Positions 11,891 through 23,817 are shown, numbered from the stretch's first letter. The stretch: DNA of 64,000 nt from Cynocephalus volans (GCF_027409185.1 NC_084462.1:162117490-162181489); one strand, 5' to 3'. Notes: a model not told the origin generated them from the sequence alone. Numbers and translations: made by a program.

Positions 11891-12296
11891 ATGACAAATT
11901 TTTATTCAAAATTTTAGAGTTTTCCCAGCTCTGAGTCAGATACAAGATAGACTGGAGAAAAAATGATGACAGACAGGGAGGAATGGGCATTTGAAATAGA
12001 AAGATGTTGAGCCAGATGGCTTATTTAGCATCTGGAACCACCTCCTGGGATCTGCATGGAATCTGAGTCACAACTGTCCTCCTTGTGGCTTTCTAATGAG
12101 AACTATCAACTGATAATAGACAACAAGGTATTTGCTATGCTGTGAGACTTGAATTCTGCAACTTAGTTCTGCATCCAACCCACTGCATATGAACAACTGT
12201 CTATATCCAAGTCTGGGATACTCAGAAGTATTTCCTCTCCTTCTGCCTGAATATTTAGAGTATGATAATAACGGTGAGAAAACAAAGCCTCCATAC

Positions 12297-12790
12297 CTGC
12301 GGTAGGCAGAATAATAGTCACCCAAGGATGTTCACATCCTCCTCCCCAGACACTTTGAATATGTTATGTTACATGGCAAAGGGGAATTAAGGTTGCTAAT
12401 TATCTGATGTTAACTTAAAGAGATTTTCCTGCATTATCTAGGTGGGTCAAGTGCAGCCACAAGCATCCTCTAAATGGGAAAAAAGGAGGCAAAAGAATTA
12501 GTACTAGGGCAATGTGATATGAGACTCAGCCTTCCTTTACTAACTTTGATGATGGAGGGGGCAAAGAGCCAAGGAAGTCAGATAGCTTCTACCAGCTGAA
12601 AAAGGCAAGATAGGAGATTTTCCCCTAGAGGATCCAGAAAGGAAGGCAGCCCTGTTGACACTTGCTTTTAGCCTAATGAGACCCATTGCAGACTTCTGGC
12701 CTCCATAATTACAAAATACTAAACTTGTGTTATTTTAAGTCATTAAGTTTGTAGTAATTTGTTATAGCAGAAATAGAAAATTAATAAACT
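12297..12790 (+). mobile_element. MaLR/ERVL-type LTR relic
   Basis: The blocks 'ggtaggcagaataatagtc', 'gttacatggcaaagggga', 'gccctgttgacacttgctt' and 'taatgagacccattgcag', then the end 'gttatagcagaaatagaaaa', follow a known mammalian LTR consensus of MLT1-like type. Subfamily uncertain. Confidence 0.65.
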
Positions 12791-13059
12791 GACCAAGGTA
12801 GAAGAAACCAGATAGACGTCTTCCATTAACATCACTGAGAGCAATGACAGAACATGTTTCTCCTTTTATACACAAAGAAGTCTTCAAATTTGCCCTGGTA
12901 GAGAGAACTGAAAATGAAAGAATTACCTAGATGACTGAGAGAAACACATAAAACCCCATATTTCTTCCAGTTTTCTAAATTTTTGCCTGTTACCAGCTCA
13001 GCATTCAAGAATGAATTTGAAGTTTTTGAGTTCAGACCATTCTACATAGCACATTGACT

Positions 13060-13185
13060 TTTCTGTGACTTCCACCCTTGTTATGTAAGCTCCTCTGAAG
13101 TGCAAACTATGCCTTATTCAACAGTCTCATCTTAACACTCAGCAAATGACTGTTGAACAAGTAGATGGATAAATGAGTGAATGAG
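13060..13185 (+). repeat. L2 3' end relic
   Basis: The 'gtaagctcctctgaagtg' block is followed by 'gactgttgaacaagtagatg' and 'gatgaatgaatga'-like repeats, typical of the L2 3' terminus. Confidence 0.5.
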
Positions 13186-13774
13186 TTAATGCTTCCCTTT
13201 CCTTTCAATTTTGACAAATGAGTATGGTAGGCCAGTGTGTGTATAACGACTGTGTATTGGGAGATCACAAGTTAAGCCTGAATTTGTGCAACTCATTTTG
13301 CAAGGCCAGGTTTGACAGATCCATTTGTTATGCAAGGTCATATTGTTGTCATTGTCCCTTAGCTTAAATATGGGCCAGGAACCAAGCATTAAAATGCAGT
13401 AAGTCCTTGGCATCTAATCTCTTCCTTTGTTGCTTAACCATATCTCTGACAGAATGGGGAACCAGCCTGAAAAGTCATCTGCAGCCTCTCCAGGCTGCTG
13501 GAAGAATGACAGCTTTAGCTCACAACTGGGAGCAGGATAATGTGAGAGGAGATGCAGTCAGTCCTTGGGGGAAATTGGAACTCAATTGGCCTGGAAGACT
13601 GGGACTGAGGGCAAGGCAGGGAAGAGCGAGAAAACATTAAGAGAACTGTGTGAAACCTTGGGTTGTTTCAGGTTAAATCTGAGATGCATTGGTTGGTTCA
13701 GTGATTGCTCTACAGGATGATTTATGCAAAGCACCATGCAAAATACCAAGATAGAGGCAACAAGGAATAATCCC

Positions 13775-14020
13775 AGCTGACATTTATTTTCCTGTGTAGT
13801 AAGTGTTAGGCACTGTGCTGAGCACTTTAAAAGCAGTATCTCATTTAATTCTCAAAACTATTTTATGAGTGCAGAACAACTATTATACTCATTAAGCTGA
13901 TGAGGAAAATGAAGCTTAGTGACAGTAACTTGTCGGAGGACACCAAGTAAGGGGCAGAACTGGATATTCAAACTGAGGTCTGATTCAAAAGCCTATTCTC
14001 TTAACCACTACACATTATGG
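13775..14020 (-). repeat. MIR
   Basis: Reverse complement of MIR: 'ttaggcactgtgctgagcac', 'catttaattctcaaaac' and 'gatgaggaaaatgaagc', ending in 'cttaaccactacac'. Nearly full length. Confidence 0.8.
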
Positions 14021-14267
14021 ACTGGTCTTTTAATCACTCAATCTGATAATCTAATTGCTCTACTTTTATTCTAGTAGAGGAAGTAAGATACACAAACGCA
14101 GAAGTCATAATATGAGACAAAATGGGATAAATGCTGTACGAAAGGAGTGAGGTCAGCCTTATGGAACACAGAGCTTCTGGGAATGCAATCCAGACAGGAT
14201 TTAAGCAGCAGGAGTTAGCAAATAATGATAGCAGCTATTGAGTGATCACTATAAGTCAGGCTTTACC

Positions 14268-14455
14268 TCCATTTATTCACTCATTCTAAAAATATTTACT
14301 GAGTATCTACTATTCATTTGGCACCCTCCCAAGTACTTGGGAACCATTAAAAAAATGAAACAGATAAATATACCTGCCCTCTTGAATCTTGCATTCTAGT
14401 AAAGAGGGAGAAACAGTAAAGAATAAACTAATGTAAATAGTTTCTACAAAAACAC
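14268..14455 (-). repeat. L2 3' end relic
   Basis: The motifs 'tttattcactcattct', 'atatttactgagtatctact' and 'cttgcattctagtaaag' match an inverted L2 3' end. Confidence 0.55.
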
Positions 14456-14579
14456 ACACACAAGTGTATATTTATTCACACAAACCCACACCCACACTTT
14501 AAAACACTAAAGGGCCATTAAATGCAATGGAAAAAAGAAAAAGTGGAAGAGGGCAAGAGATATTTCAAGTGGGGTAATC

Positions 14580-14775
14580 ATGAGATACAGTGTACTGAGT
14601 ATCTCACTGAATCTTCACAACAATCTTCAAACTCTTTCGAAGCATGTCCTATTTTTGTGCCTCCTTTTCAGAAGGGAAACAGGCTTTGAAAGACTAATTA
14701 GCTTGTGCAAGACAGTAATGGAACTGGGATACCAAGTTGGGTGTATGGTCCTCAGTCCCTATGCTAGTCTCACTC
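14580..14775 (-). repeat. MIR fragment
   Basis: The inverted MIR core is seen in 'cactgaatcttcacaacaat', then 'agaagggaaacaggc' and 'gcttgtgcaagacagtaatg'. Confidence 0.6.
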
Positions 14776-14786
14776 CCCAGTAGGCT

Positions 14787-14813
14787 GCCTCCTCCTCCTC
14801 CTCCTCCTCCTCC
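14787..14813. repeat. (CCT)n microsatellite
   Basis: About nine near-perfect CCT/CTC triplets. Confidence 0.95.
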
Positions 14814-15524
14814 TTCTTGAAACTACCAGTTTGGCACTTGCAGTTGTCAGTCCCTGCTTGACGTTTCCTAGAACTTGCCGAACCTGGAGACACTGAGAAC
14901 TCCTTCTCTGCAGGCCCAGCTAAATCTCAGTTATGGGGTCCCCAGCATTTGCCCACCAGAAGCCACCTCCAGCACAACAAAACCATGTCTGTGCAGCCTT
15001 GAGGATTCAGCATGCATTTCTCCATTCTGCCGCTTTCTCTGCCTTTTGCCTCATCTCCTGGATACCGCACCACACCTGCACTTTCCATGCCCTTTGGAAA
15101 CTAGGTCTTGGGCCAGTAGAAGCCAGTGTGGGGACCAACTTTTGAAGGTGGGTTATTGCTCTCCTACCTGAGGGTGAGAAAGTCCTTTCTGTCCTCTCTT
15201 TCACAATGGCACCAAATCCAATCTTGGGGCCATTACAAACCAGTTCTATTATGAGATGAACATAGCTGAAAGAGAACTGGATTGGAGATCTCCCATTAAC
15301 ATCACAGTGTACTCTCCTAGAAAGCCTGGTCTTTCAGGCCTTTGCCTGCCTGGTCTCTGAGGTCTCTACTAGTGTTGTAATTAATTTTTAGTGTGTAAGT
15401 GTGTACTTTTGTTGGGTCTTATAAATTCACCAGGACTAACCTTGGGCAAGATTATCAAGTATTAGATATTTTCATTCATTCATCAAACACGATATTTTGC
15501 CATTCAATTTTTAGTACACAAAGA

Positions 15525-15640
15525 GATAAATACCATGCTACTATTCCCATTTTACAGATGGCAAAACTGAGGTACATGGAAATTAAGTTACCCAAGGCTG
15601 TATCACTAGGGAATAGAAGGGCTAAATTAGAAACTGAATC
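15525..15640 (-). repeat. MIR fragment
   Basis: 'cccattttacagatggcaaa' followed by 'actgaggtacatgg' and 'gttacccaaggctgta' is the inverted MIR core. Confidence 0.7.
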
Positions 15641-16293
15641 CCACAATAATTCCTTTATAATATTTTCTCTAGATGCTGGGAATACATCTAGACAAGAGAT
15701 CCCTGACTACAGGAAACTTACATCCTAGTGAGAAGATAAGTGAATAAATCCGAAATATCCTTAAGGGGATATTTCTTAAATGTTGGATAGCATGCAGGTA
15801 GAATACATGTCATTTTTGCCTGTCCAGTAGTGTCATAGGCTTCTGTCACTCACTCTCTCCCTAAAATGGGTCTGGGTGTTTCTTGTTTCCTGGTGATTCT
15901 GTTAGAGGACCATCCTGAAACATGTGTAAGGAAGCCAGTCTAACCAGCTAATTTGTTGCCTTAAGGTCTAGTTATCTATTAGTGCATAACAAACTACTCC
16001 AACATCTAATGGCTTAGGCAAATCAATCTTCTTATCTGGTGTGACTTTCTGGGACAGGAATTTGGCAGGACTTGGCTGGGGTATTCTGCTCCACTTGGCA
16101 GAGACTCTGGAAACTGGGTGGAACCCAGCTGGTGGCTGGACTGGCCTGGAGGGTCCAAGATGGCTTCACTTTACATGCCTGGCTCCTTGGTGGGACATCT
16201 GGAAGTTGAGCTCCTTTTCCATGTAGTCTCAGGACTGTGGTCTCTCCAGCAGGTCATCAGAATTCTTACAGGGTGACTCAGCTACTAAGAGAG

Positions 16294-16814
16294 TGTAAGT
16301 CTGGCCCGAAAGTGCCGAATCTTACTTGTTGGGAAGGCTCATCTCGCAAAGACCAGGAGACAGAGATCGTTGCAATCAAGCAAGAGGTTTTTTTATTCCA
16401 GCATGCTGGGGACGCTCCGTCTTCAGGACAGAAGCGGCCCCGAGCTCTTAACACAAGCACTTTTTATTCAGTTTGGTAGGCAGACTTTGGCAACAGGATG
16501 AGTTGTACACTGCTTATTGGTCATCTGAGGTGACTTTTAGTTTCATTGGTGGCCTTCAGTGGGGTGGCACACAGACGAGGAACTGGGGAATTGACCAATA
16601 GCCCACCCCTTTTGTGGTTAGGCCTTTCCTGGAACTGGGTGAACTTTGGGCTCTTTGGAAAGTCCCTTTCCCCTGGCAATGGAAAGTCCTTATCTTCTGG
16701 TAACAGAAAGTCTCAAGCACCTGGTAGCGGAAGGTCCTAAGTACCTGGTATTGTTTACCCAAAAAGGTTGGGGGTTATCTCTACCTCTACAAGAGACTAA
16801 GGTTGAAGCTGCCA
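16294..16814 (-). mobile_element. Solo ERV LTR with tandem U3 repeats
   Basis: On the minus strand the order is: U3 with four exact-period 24-bp repeats (16657-16752), a TATA-like AATAAAAAG (about 16454-16462), a GC-rich R region, a polyadenylation signal AATAAA (about 16388-16394), a U5 rich in 'cttgcttgattgcaacg'-type sequence, and a terminal CA (plus-strand TG at 16294). This is a complete LTR architecture with no internal genes. Class I or II is not resolved. The ends are approximate because no target duplication could be matched. Confidence 0.65.
16657..16752 (-). promoter_or_regulatory. U3 tandem repeat array (4 x 24 bp)
   Basis: Four consecutive 24-bp units begin ggaaagtccc, ggaaagtcct, agaaagtctc and ggaaggtcct, and each carries a 'ctggtaa/ctggcaa/ctggtag' core. 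The first unit matches an NF-kappaB-like GGRRNNYYCC site. Tandem repeats in U3 are typical LTR enhancers; function here is inferred. Confidence 0.6.
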
Positions 16815-16985
16815 GATCTCTTAAAGGCTAAGCCTGGAGCTGGCATGGCATTATTTCCACTACCCTCCATTGGTTAAAACAGCTGCAGGCTGGTCCAACC
16901 CAAGGGAAAGAAGCACATTCCACCTCTGGATGGGAGGAATGTCAAAGAATTTGTGGCCATCTTTCATCTCCCACTATTTCCAGTT

Positions 16986-17554
16986 GATTTTGCATTGAAT
17001 TTTCATAAAGGATTCAATATATTTCTAATGAAATACTGCGTCTCTCTGAAGAGTGATTGAAGCTGAGGTACCACAGCCTTCAATACGTCATAGTGTTGAA
17101 AGAAGATGACTAGACTTTCTCAGAGCAGTGAATGTATAGAGATCACCTTTTAATATACACATTGGATTGTGAATTTCCAAATGGCATTATGAAAAGTAGT
17201 GGGGGGTATTTAGGTCTCCCTTGCAATTTTGGCACCAGCAGTGGCTGTTTTCATAGCCCGGGGTTGGAATGGAGAGCAGGCAGGGTTGAGAATCATTGTG
17301 AGTTGTTAAAGGAAAGCTGTGGGATGATACTCAGAGAGAAAGTGGGCTACACTCATTCCAAGAGGAGGAGCTGTGGAAATTCCTGAGAAAGACAAAGAGA
17401 GTGAGACTTGAGAAAATAGGATTTCTAGGGGCAGCACCAGAGAGACAGAAGCTTCTAGAACAGCTCTGGGCACATTGTAGGTGTTAGTAAGTGTTTATTT
17501 CATGGGAAAAATAAATTAGAGAAGAGATAACTATGCAGATGTTTTAGGTTAGGG
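16986..17554. other. No recognisable feature
   Basis: No domain-bearing frame or clear repeat. Confidence 0.4.
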
Positions 17555-17665
17555 GCCTCAGAAAAATTAAATAAATTTTAATTTTTTAAAGTTTTAATTA
17601 TTAATTATTTTAAAATATTAATTATTTAAAATATTTTTAAATTTTTAAATTATTTTAAAATTATT
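17555..17665. repeat. AT-rich low-complexity tract
   Basis: Almost pure A/T with repeated 'ttaatta' and 'ttttaaa' words; probably low-complexity. Confidence 0.8.
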
Positions 17666-17953
17666 TGGGTGAACCAAATTACCAAGAACCCATGTCTAAC
17701 ACATGGCAGATATTTAAAAAGTATGTTTCATTCTATTTTTTTTCTTCTAAAGTAGAAAAAAGACAAAAGCTTTGCTTTGAACTGTTAGAGTAAGAGTGAA
17801 ATCAAGGATAATTTTACTTTTGTGGGTTAAGGTATAGAGCATAACTTTCCAATAGAACTTTCTGGAATGATGGAAACATTCTACATCCACACTGTTCAAT
17901 ATGGTAGCTGCTGACCATATGTGGATATTGAGCCCTTGAAATAGGCTAGTGTG

Positions 17954-19336
17954 GACTTCCAACCAAGATGGTGGAATAGACGGTACCCAGCATCACCCTC
18001 TCCCACAATCAACCAATTTACAACTATTAACAAGTAACAAACTGCCAAGCTGCGGCTGTTCAAGCTAGAGGAAGAAGAAGAGAGACCTACGGAGTTCATG
18101 AAGGTAGGAGAGGCCACGATGAGAGAAAGAAAGGATTGCTCTGACTGTTTTGAGACTTGGCCATTTCAAGGCTGGCCCTGGTAAGCACACAGAGCAGGAG
18201 CTGGCAAAAGCCACTGCTGTGCCCTTTGAATGAAGTTGCTTGGAAGCTGCAAGGGAAAGGAGGGCTTTGGTGGCCCCCAGGCCAGCAAAACCACTAACAG
18301 GGTTCCCACGGACCCACATAGGAGTAAGAGGCCACAGACAACTGAAAAAAGGAACCACTCAGAGGCCGGTGAGTCACCACAAGGGAAGTGTTTGGAGTGT
18401 GGGCAGTGGGAGAGACAGGCCCATGGGGGGAACACTGGGGCACAGCAAGGACAGCTGATCTGCCCTCCAGTAAGCACAGGCCCACTCAATGTAGACTGGT
18501 CAGGAATATAGAACTGCAGGGGGTGCAGTTTGCTGAAAAGACTCAGGCCCAGACCAGAGTTTCCACACAACCCAGGTATACTGGACCTCACAAGACCCGG
18601 GGGTGCTTACAAGGTCAACAACTAAAACCTGAGCTGCACAAAAAACCTTCTCTAGAGAATCAGCAGCAAAGCAGCAATTTAGCTCAAATACAGGGCTCAA
18701 ATGCTGGTTCTCACAGGAAGTTCCCCCATTTTAGAAGTAACCAAACAACAACACATGAGTACCAGTGCAAAGTTTCAGTGGTGGGAACAGCAAATAATCT
18801 AACACAGAACTGAAAGAAAAAACAAAACCCCACAGATCACAGACAAAGTTCTAATATTAACCAGTAAAGGTCTAACACCACCAAGGAGCACCTATAGAAC
18901 CTGGAAGGATCAGAAGCCCCTCAGACTCCCAGACCAGGGTTGGGGGAGGGCCGAGGGCCTCAGCCACACACCCCCAACATCCGCATCCAGCCCAGGAACT
19001 ACCACCGAGGGGCCGCTGGAAGCACCCCAAGCTCCTGAGCTGGGATGGAGGGGGCCGAGGGCCTCAGTCATGCCCCTAGAAGTGCACATCCAGCACACCC
19101 ATGGCTGGGCTGCCGTCAGAAGCCCCCTAGGCTCCTGTGTCGGAATGAGGGAGGTGCCACAGGCCTCAACCACGCCCCCCCTTCTCCCACTCTATCCGCC
19201 TCCCCTTCACGTCTCCCTCTCCCTCTCCCCCTGACTGTTCTGCAGCAGCATCTTAGAATGTAAAAATAATAAATAAATCAATAAATACCTACGTATAATA
19301 AAATACCTCCTTACCACTTAAAAAAAAAAAAAGAAA
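17954..19336 (+). mobile_element. Composite SVA-like or L1-5'UTR-derived retroelement
   Basis: A 1.38-kb retroposed unit. It begins 'gacttccaaccaagatggtg', the CCAAGATGG start typical of L1 5'UTRs (shared with the 38.5-kb L1 end). It continues with about 950 bp of GC-moderate sequence, then tandem ~100-bp units (18913-19180), a C/T-rich tract (about 19180-19235), an A/T-rich end with several AATAAA-like words, and a poly(A) run (19319-19332). Target duplications: gaaataggctagtgtg at 17938-17953 and gaaatacgctagactg at 19337-19352 (13 of 16 identical). There is no L1 ORF1, ORF2 or 3'UTR. It could be a non-autonomous composite family or a prematurely polyadenylated L1 5'UTR copy. Confidence 0.65.
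18913..19180 (+). repeat. Tandem ~100-bp units inside the composite element
   Basis: Three units start at 18913, 19019 and 19119 with gaagccccyy. The first two contain 'ggccgagggcctcag', the third a diverged 'gccacaggcctcaa', and the first two end in 'catccagc'-type sequence. Periods are 106 and 100 bp; the third unit is cut by the C/T-rich tract. Confidence 0.75.
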
Positions 19337-19425
19337 GAAATACGCTAGACTGACTGAAGAAGTAAATTTAAAATATTAATTTAAGTAGTCTTGTGTGGCT
19401 GGTGGTTACTGTATTGGACAGAATT

Positions 19426-20639
19426 TACTTAACACTTATTTGAAGCAAGTCCATGACACAAGTTGGTACTTATTAACCTCATTTGTATAATATCTCTATC
19501 TTGATATTCTTTTACATTCTACCAAAATTTAATTTTTTATTGAGGTACATTAAGCAGGTAGGAGAAATAGTTAAGCTTATGGCTAATAGGGAGCAAATGT
19601 AGAGGCTTAAATAGAAACATATAAGACAAAGACTGAAGGAGAGGTAGTAATTTGAGCACCAGGTTGTCCTGCACAAACAAAACCCTGGAGCATGTTTGTA
19701 AGTATGTATCAAAACATTATTGTTTGGTTTTGCAAAGAAGTTGAGTGCTTTCCAGCTTTATTGCTGATAGCAAATTGAGTGAAATGAATATTATTTATAC
19801 TCACCTGGCATAATTTGTTATTCGACTTTTTCTGACGGCAGTAATGGAACTGGAGCAGTTAAACCACATTCTCCAGGGTACCGTACTACTGCCAAGAGCA
19901 AGAAACTTTCATCTTCCAAAGCCTCAATCAGCCAGTTTCTCATCTGCATCCCATAAATCATCAAGAAGGAACAAGCTCATTATCTCAGCACCAGGGACAA
20001 AAGTCTTTTACATGACACTGAACTTCAGACTACTGCAAAACATGGCAGTTTGCCACTATATCTTTAACAGGTGTGTTGGTCCCTTCAACAGACTGGGCCA
20101 GAAGTTTGAGGCTGTGACCTGAAATTTCAATTTTGTTATGTGCTGTGACTTGCATGGGCCTATGTCCAAAGGTAATTGGGCCTACTAGTCTGCAAAGTTA
20201 CTTGGATGTTTTGTAGTTTTAATAGGTTTGGGGAAAAAGAAGTGGGGATTTCTGTCCCTGAAGACATTCTCTCTTAGAAACTAGGAATTAGGGGAACTTC
20301 TCTGCTCTTCTTTGGAAAAGTATTTCAATGTTGCTACTCCAAAGAACTGGAGTTCCTAGATGCAGGCTGTTCCAATTTCCTTTATCTTCATTCCCTTTCT
20401 ACATAACAGGGTTGGTTAGATTCTGGAACCTTCTAGAAACTAATCATACCCAATATATGATTTTTGTGTCAGATACAATTTCTTATGATTTTTAATAAGA
20501 TAATCATATTCCCAGAAAAGGTCTCTCAACTTTCACCTCCCTTTCTAGGGATAAAAATAACTGCAAATGTTGCATGGAGGGTGTTCCAAATATGAGCATT
20601 CACCTGTTTCCTGTGATCTGTCTCATGACTATTCAAATT
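19426..20639. other. No recognisable feature
   Basis: A 92-codon plus-strand frame at 19844-20122 has no recognisable domain and is likely chance. Confidence 0.4.
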
Positions 20640-20920
20640 GGTAGCAAAAGCAAAAGCAGTATTTAAATAAATGAGTGTGGCTTGTTCCAATAAACTTTAT
20701 GGACACTGAAATTTGAATTTCATGTAGTTTTCACTTGTGATAAAATAATCTTTTTCTTTTGATATTTTCAACTATTTGAAAATGTAAAAACCATCGTAAC
20801 CTCTCAGACTTTAAAGAAAAAAAGAAAAAAAACTAATAAACAACAACAAGAAAGCCCCCAAACTACCAAGAAGTAGACCAGCTTTGGCCTGTGGGCTGTT
20901 CTTTTCTGACTCCTACTCTA
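20640..20920. repeat. hAT-Charlie-like relic
   Basis: 'gagtgtggcttgttccaata' then 'aactttatgg', and later 'agctttggcctgtgggctgt', match the 3' half of a common hAT non-autonomous element. Interrupted by A-rich sequence. Confidence 0.6.
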
Positions 20921-21119
20921 TAGGATACACACATAAATAACTAGAGTGTAAATGTTTCATAAAAATTATTGGTATTACTAGGTTCTAGCATTTTAGTGTT
21001 ATGGAAGATTATGTTTTCACTTTCATAGGTAGAATTTAAAACCACAATATGTTTAAAATGACTATCTTTGTAAGTGGGTACTTTTAAAAAATGAAAGAAA
21101 AACAAAGCATATTTTTTAC

Positions 21120-21320
21120 GGCACTGTAGGAAGATAACTGAACAAGTTCTCAGGAGTCCAATATTTTTTGTTCAGCCCTGACACTAAGCAAGGGCTTACT
21201 ATATTGGATTTTCTCTTCTATAAAATGGGAATAATGCTGGTCTCCTGCCCTCATAGGACTGTAATGAAAATCAGCTTAATGCTGTGCTTTTGAAAATGCT
21301 TGGAAAAGATCAAGTGCCTC
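21120..21320 (+). repeat. MIR relic
   Basis: 'ttctataaaatgggaataat' and 'ctcataggactgtaatgaaa' are the MIR core in plus orientation. Confidence 0.6.
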
Positions 21321-23099
21321 ATGTGTGTAGAGTTGTTTTCTAGGAGTGTCCAAAAAAGTTCTTGGGCTGGCATATTGCGTAGTTTCTCTCAGCAATTGTG
21401 TGGAAAAAATACTTCATAAATAAATAGATATAGGTGGATAGTTTTATATTCATGCAGCAATGATCTGCTGAGAAAAATAATATACCCTGAAGGTTTCATC
21501 TTTTAGTAGCACTGTCAATCTTGCCATGTGTGAATCTTTTAAAACCATGCTATGAACTGCTGTTTTCATTTAGGATATTATGTCTTTTCTGACTTATCCC
21601 AAACCTAAAAGTGGCCAAAGGGGATGAAATATGCCTGCATGTACCTCATGCATGGGTGGATATATAAAACAATGGGTTAAGGACTGAATTCAAGACAAAG
21701 GCCTCCACACAAGTGGTTCTTTCTAATATTGAGTTTACCCATTAACAAAACAGAAAAAAAGGTCTATTTGACCTTCTGCTATTTGGAGAGCTATTGGTAA
21801 TAAATGTTTTTTGCATATATGTGTGTGCGTGTAAGAGTGTGTAAATAAAAGTGAAAGGCCATATACAATGGGGGGGGTAATTTCAAGAGTGAGAAATGTT
21901 TATCTTAAAATCATTCAGTTTGTTTCATTTCAGTTTAACTGATTTTGTAAAAGACTTTTTTTCTTTTTTTTTTTTTTTTTTGCAGGAGGTAGGGGAGGAC
22001 CTGTAAGAAATAATTCAAAGAAGACTAGAAAACATTGTGAAAAGGGGAAATTTTGTTTATGTTTCTTAGGATATGAAATCACTTGTCCCCTAAATGGTGA
22101 GTTTTAATTAAAATAGATGAGAAGTCAGGGAAGCAGAGGAGAAAGACATTTAAACATATTTTTATTGTGTAAGGTTTTTCATGTTTTCTCCATAAAAGTT
22201 GAATTTCCCTTCTGCTCTTTGCAGTATGGTTTGTATATAATTATTTTGGAGAAATGAGAAATGTGAGAAGGAAAATGGAGTATTTTAGAGCTTACCCCAA
22301 ATACATGCTACATCTGGCTGATTTCAGTTAGCTCTCCAAGCACTGCTATAACGGTGTAGGTGCCATGAATTATAATGACGTAAAGTTTTATATTTCCCAC
22401 TTCTGACATTCATTCTTACAGTGCTGGCATCTATAGCCACTTTTTACTCTTTCTGCTGTAGATGCACATATATTCATGTAATTCTTATCCTTTTTTATTC
22501 CTCTATATTTTTAATATTAATATACCTTTTAACAAGAGTAGTACACAATATAATGTAATATAGGGTAATATGAAATATAATGTAACATAAGGTAATATAA
22601 TAACAGGCCCAGCATTGTTTTATTTGGGTGTGTGTCTGTGATACTGGCAGCTATGCTTAAGAAATTTGACATTGGGTGAGACAGACCTAACGCTTGTCTG
22701 TAATCCACAGCATGGTGAAAGAAATTTTAGTGATGGGTCAATGCTAACAAAAGTTTTTCTCATTAGGTAGAAACCACAGAGTCCTGGCATAGTTGCTAGC
22801 TTCAGCTTTAACACAGATTCAAAATTTCATGGTATAGAACTTGTAGAGACTATAAAACCTAATGATGACAAATATGAGTTCAGAAACCTCCGTTCACTCT
22901 ACCATCTTGTTATATCAGAAACCCACTGAAGGAACAGTTAAACAGTTAAAAAGGAGCACAATAAGTTAAATTCCAAGTCCTTAGGCACAGTTTGAAAACT
23001 GGAATCAAACTTAAACTCAAAGAATTTCATGTATGATCTTGGATTTTTCTGTAGATCCCAGTTTACAGTCTATTGAAGTCAATGTAAAGGTCCTGTACC
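21321..23099. other. No recognisable gene; A/T-rich with a small tandem repeat
   Basis: A T-run near 21958-21982 and a short two-copy ~26-bp repeat at about 22549-22600 ('ataatgtaatatagggtaat' / 'ataatgtaacataaggtaat'). Nothing else assignable. Confidence 0.45.
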
Positions 23100-23375
23100 A
23101 TAAAGTGGCAATACTGCCCAGTGGATAAGAAATCAGCTCTGGAGTCAGACTTACCTGGTTATAATCCCAGCTGTGCTTCCTACTAGCTGAGCAACCTTGG
23201 ACAAGCTATTTATTGCCTCTGAACTTCAGCTTTTCCCTCTTTAAAATGGGAATACAAATTTTATCTTTTGGGGAAATCCTAATGAATTAAAGCACAGATA
23301 ATGCTTAGCATGTTTAAAATGCTTAGTATAGTGCTTTGCCCATAATAAACACTCGATAAATACCATTAAATACTC
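23100..23375 (+). repeat. MIR, nearly full length
   Basis: 'tctggagtcagacttacctg', 'agctgagcaaccttggacaa', 'ctttaaaatgggaata' and 'cccataataaacactcgata' follow the MIR consensus from tRNA-like head to tail. Confidence 0.85.
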
Positions 23376-23817
23376 AAAGAATAGCCTAAGGTACTTCAAG
23401 GGCAGTACAGAAAAAATAATAAGATTAAGCATGTTTTCAAGGAGTTGATGGTCTTTCTGGAGACAGCAGCCCTAACCCCAGGAATGATTTCAGGAATAAT
23501 GTCAGAATGTGTATTATTAAGTGCTCCAAGAATAGATTTGAACAACTGCGGGTATGTTAAGAATTCCAAGGAGGGAGAAATCATAGAGTCATCTGGGAGA
23601 GTTTCCTGAGGGTGGAAATTGAGCTGGGCTGTGAAGAATTTACTACACTGGGAAGAAGGGGAGGAGGCACTGAGGAGAGGATATTTTAGGGTGGGAAAGT
23701 GGAAATCATGTCCTAACGATGTCTGGTTGCTTTAGGTCTGCACCTTATGTGAAAGGCCATTGCTTTAGACAGGTTCCAATGGTAGTTATTAGTACAGGGC
23801 CTTCAAAGAAGATGTTT

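Larger units (their letters stand above)
15965..16985. repeat. Old interspersed repeat interrupted by an LTR
   Basis: Left part 15965-16293 ('tagttatctattagtgcata' ... 'ggtccaagatggcttcact') and right part 16815-16985 ('ttggttaaaacagctgcag' ... 'gatgggaggaatgtcaaaga') are the two ends of one medium-frequency mammalian repeat I have seen as a single unit. I cannot name the family with confidence. The intervening LTR at about 16294-16814 is a later insertion. Confidence 0.6.
17840..19425. repeat. hAT-type MER relic, split by a retroelement
   Basis: Left part 17840-17953 ('ctttccaatagaactttctg' ... 'tattgagcccttgaaatagg') and right part 19337-19425 ('gtggctggtggttactgtat', 'tggacag') form one palindrome-ended non-autonomous DNA transposon. 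The termini ccaata and tattgg are inverted repeats. The 17954-19336 element lies inside it. Confidence 0.65.

Noticed and set aside
18166..18591. Long frames on both strands of the composite element
   Set aside because: The frames overlap on both strands and end inside the element; GC-rich sequence explains them.
19844..20122. Possible processed pseudogene (92 codons)
   Set aside because: No protein recognised, no poly(A) and no duplication found.
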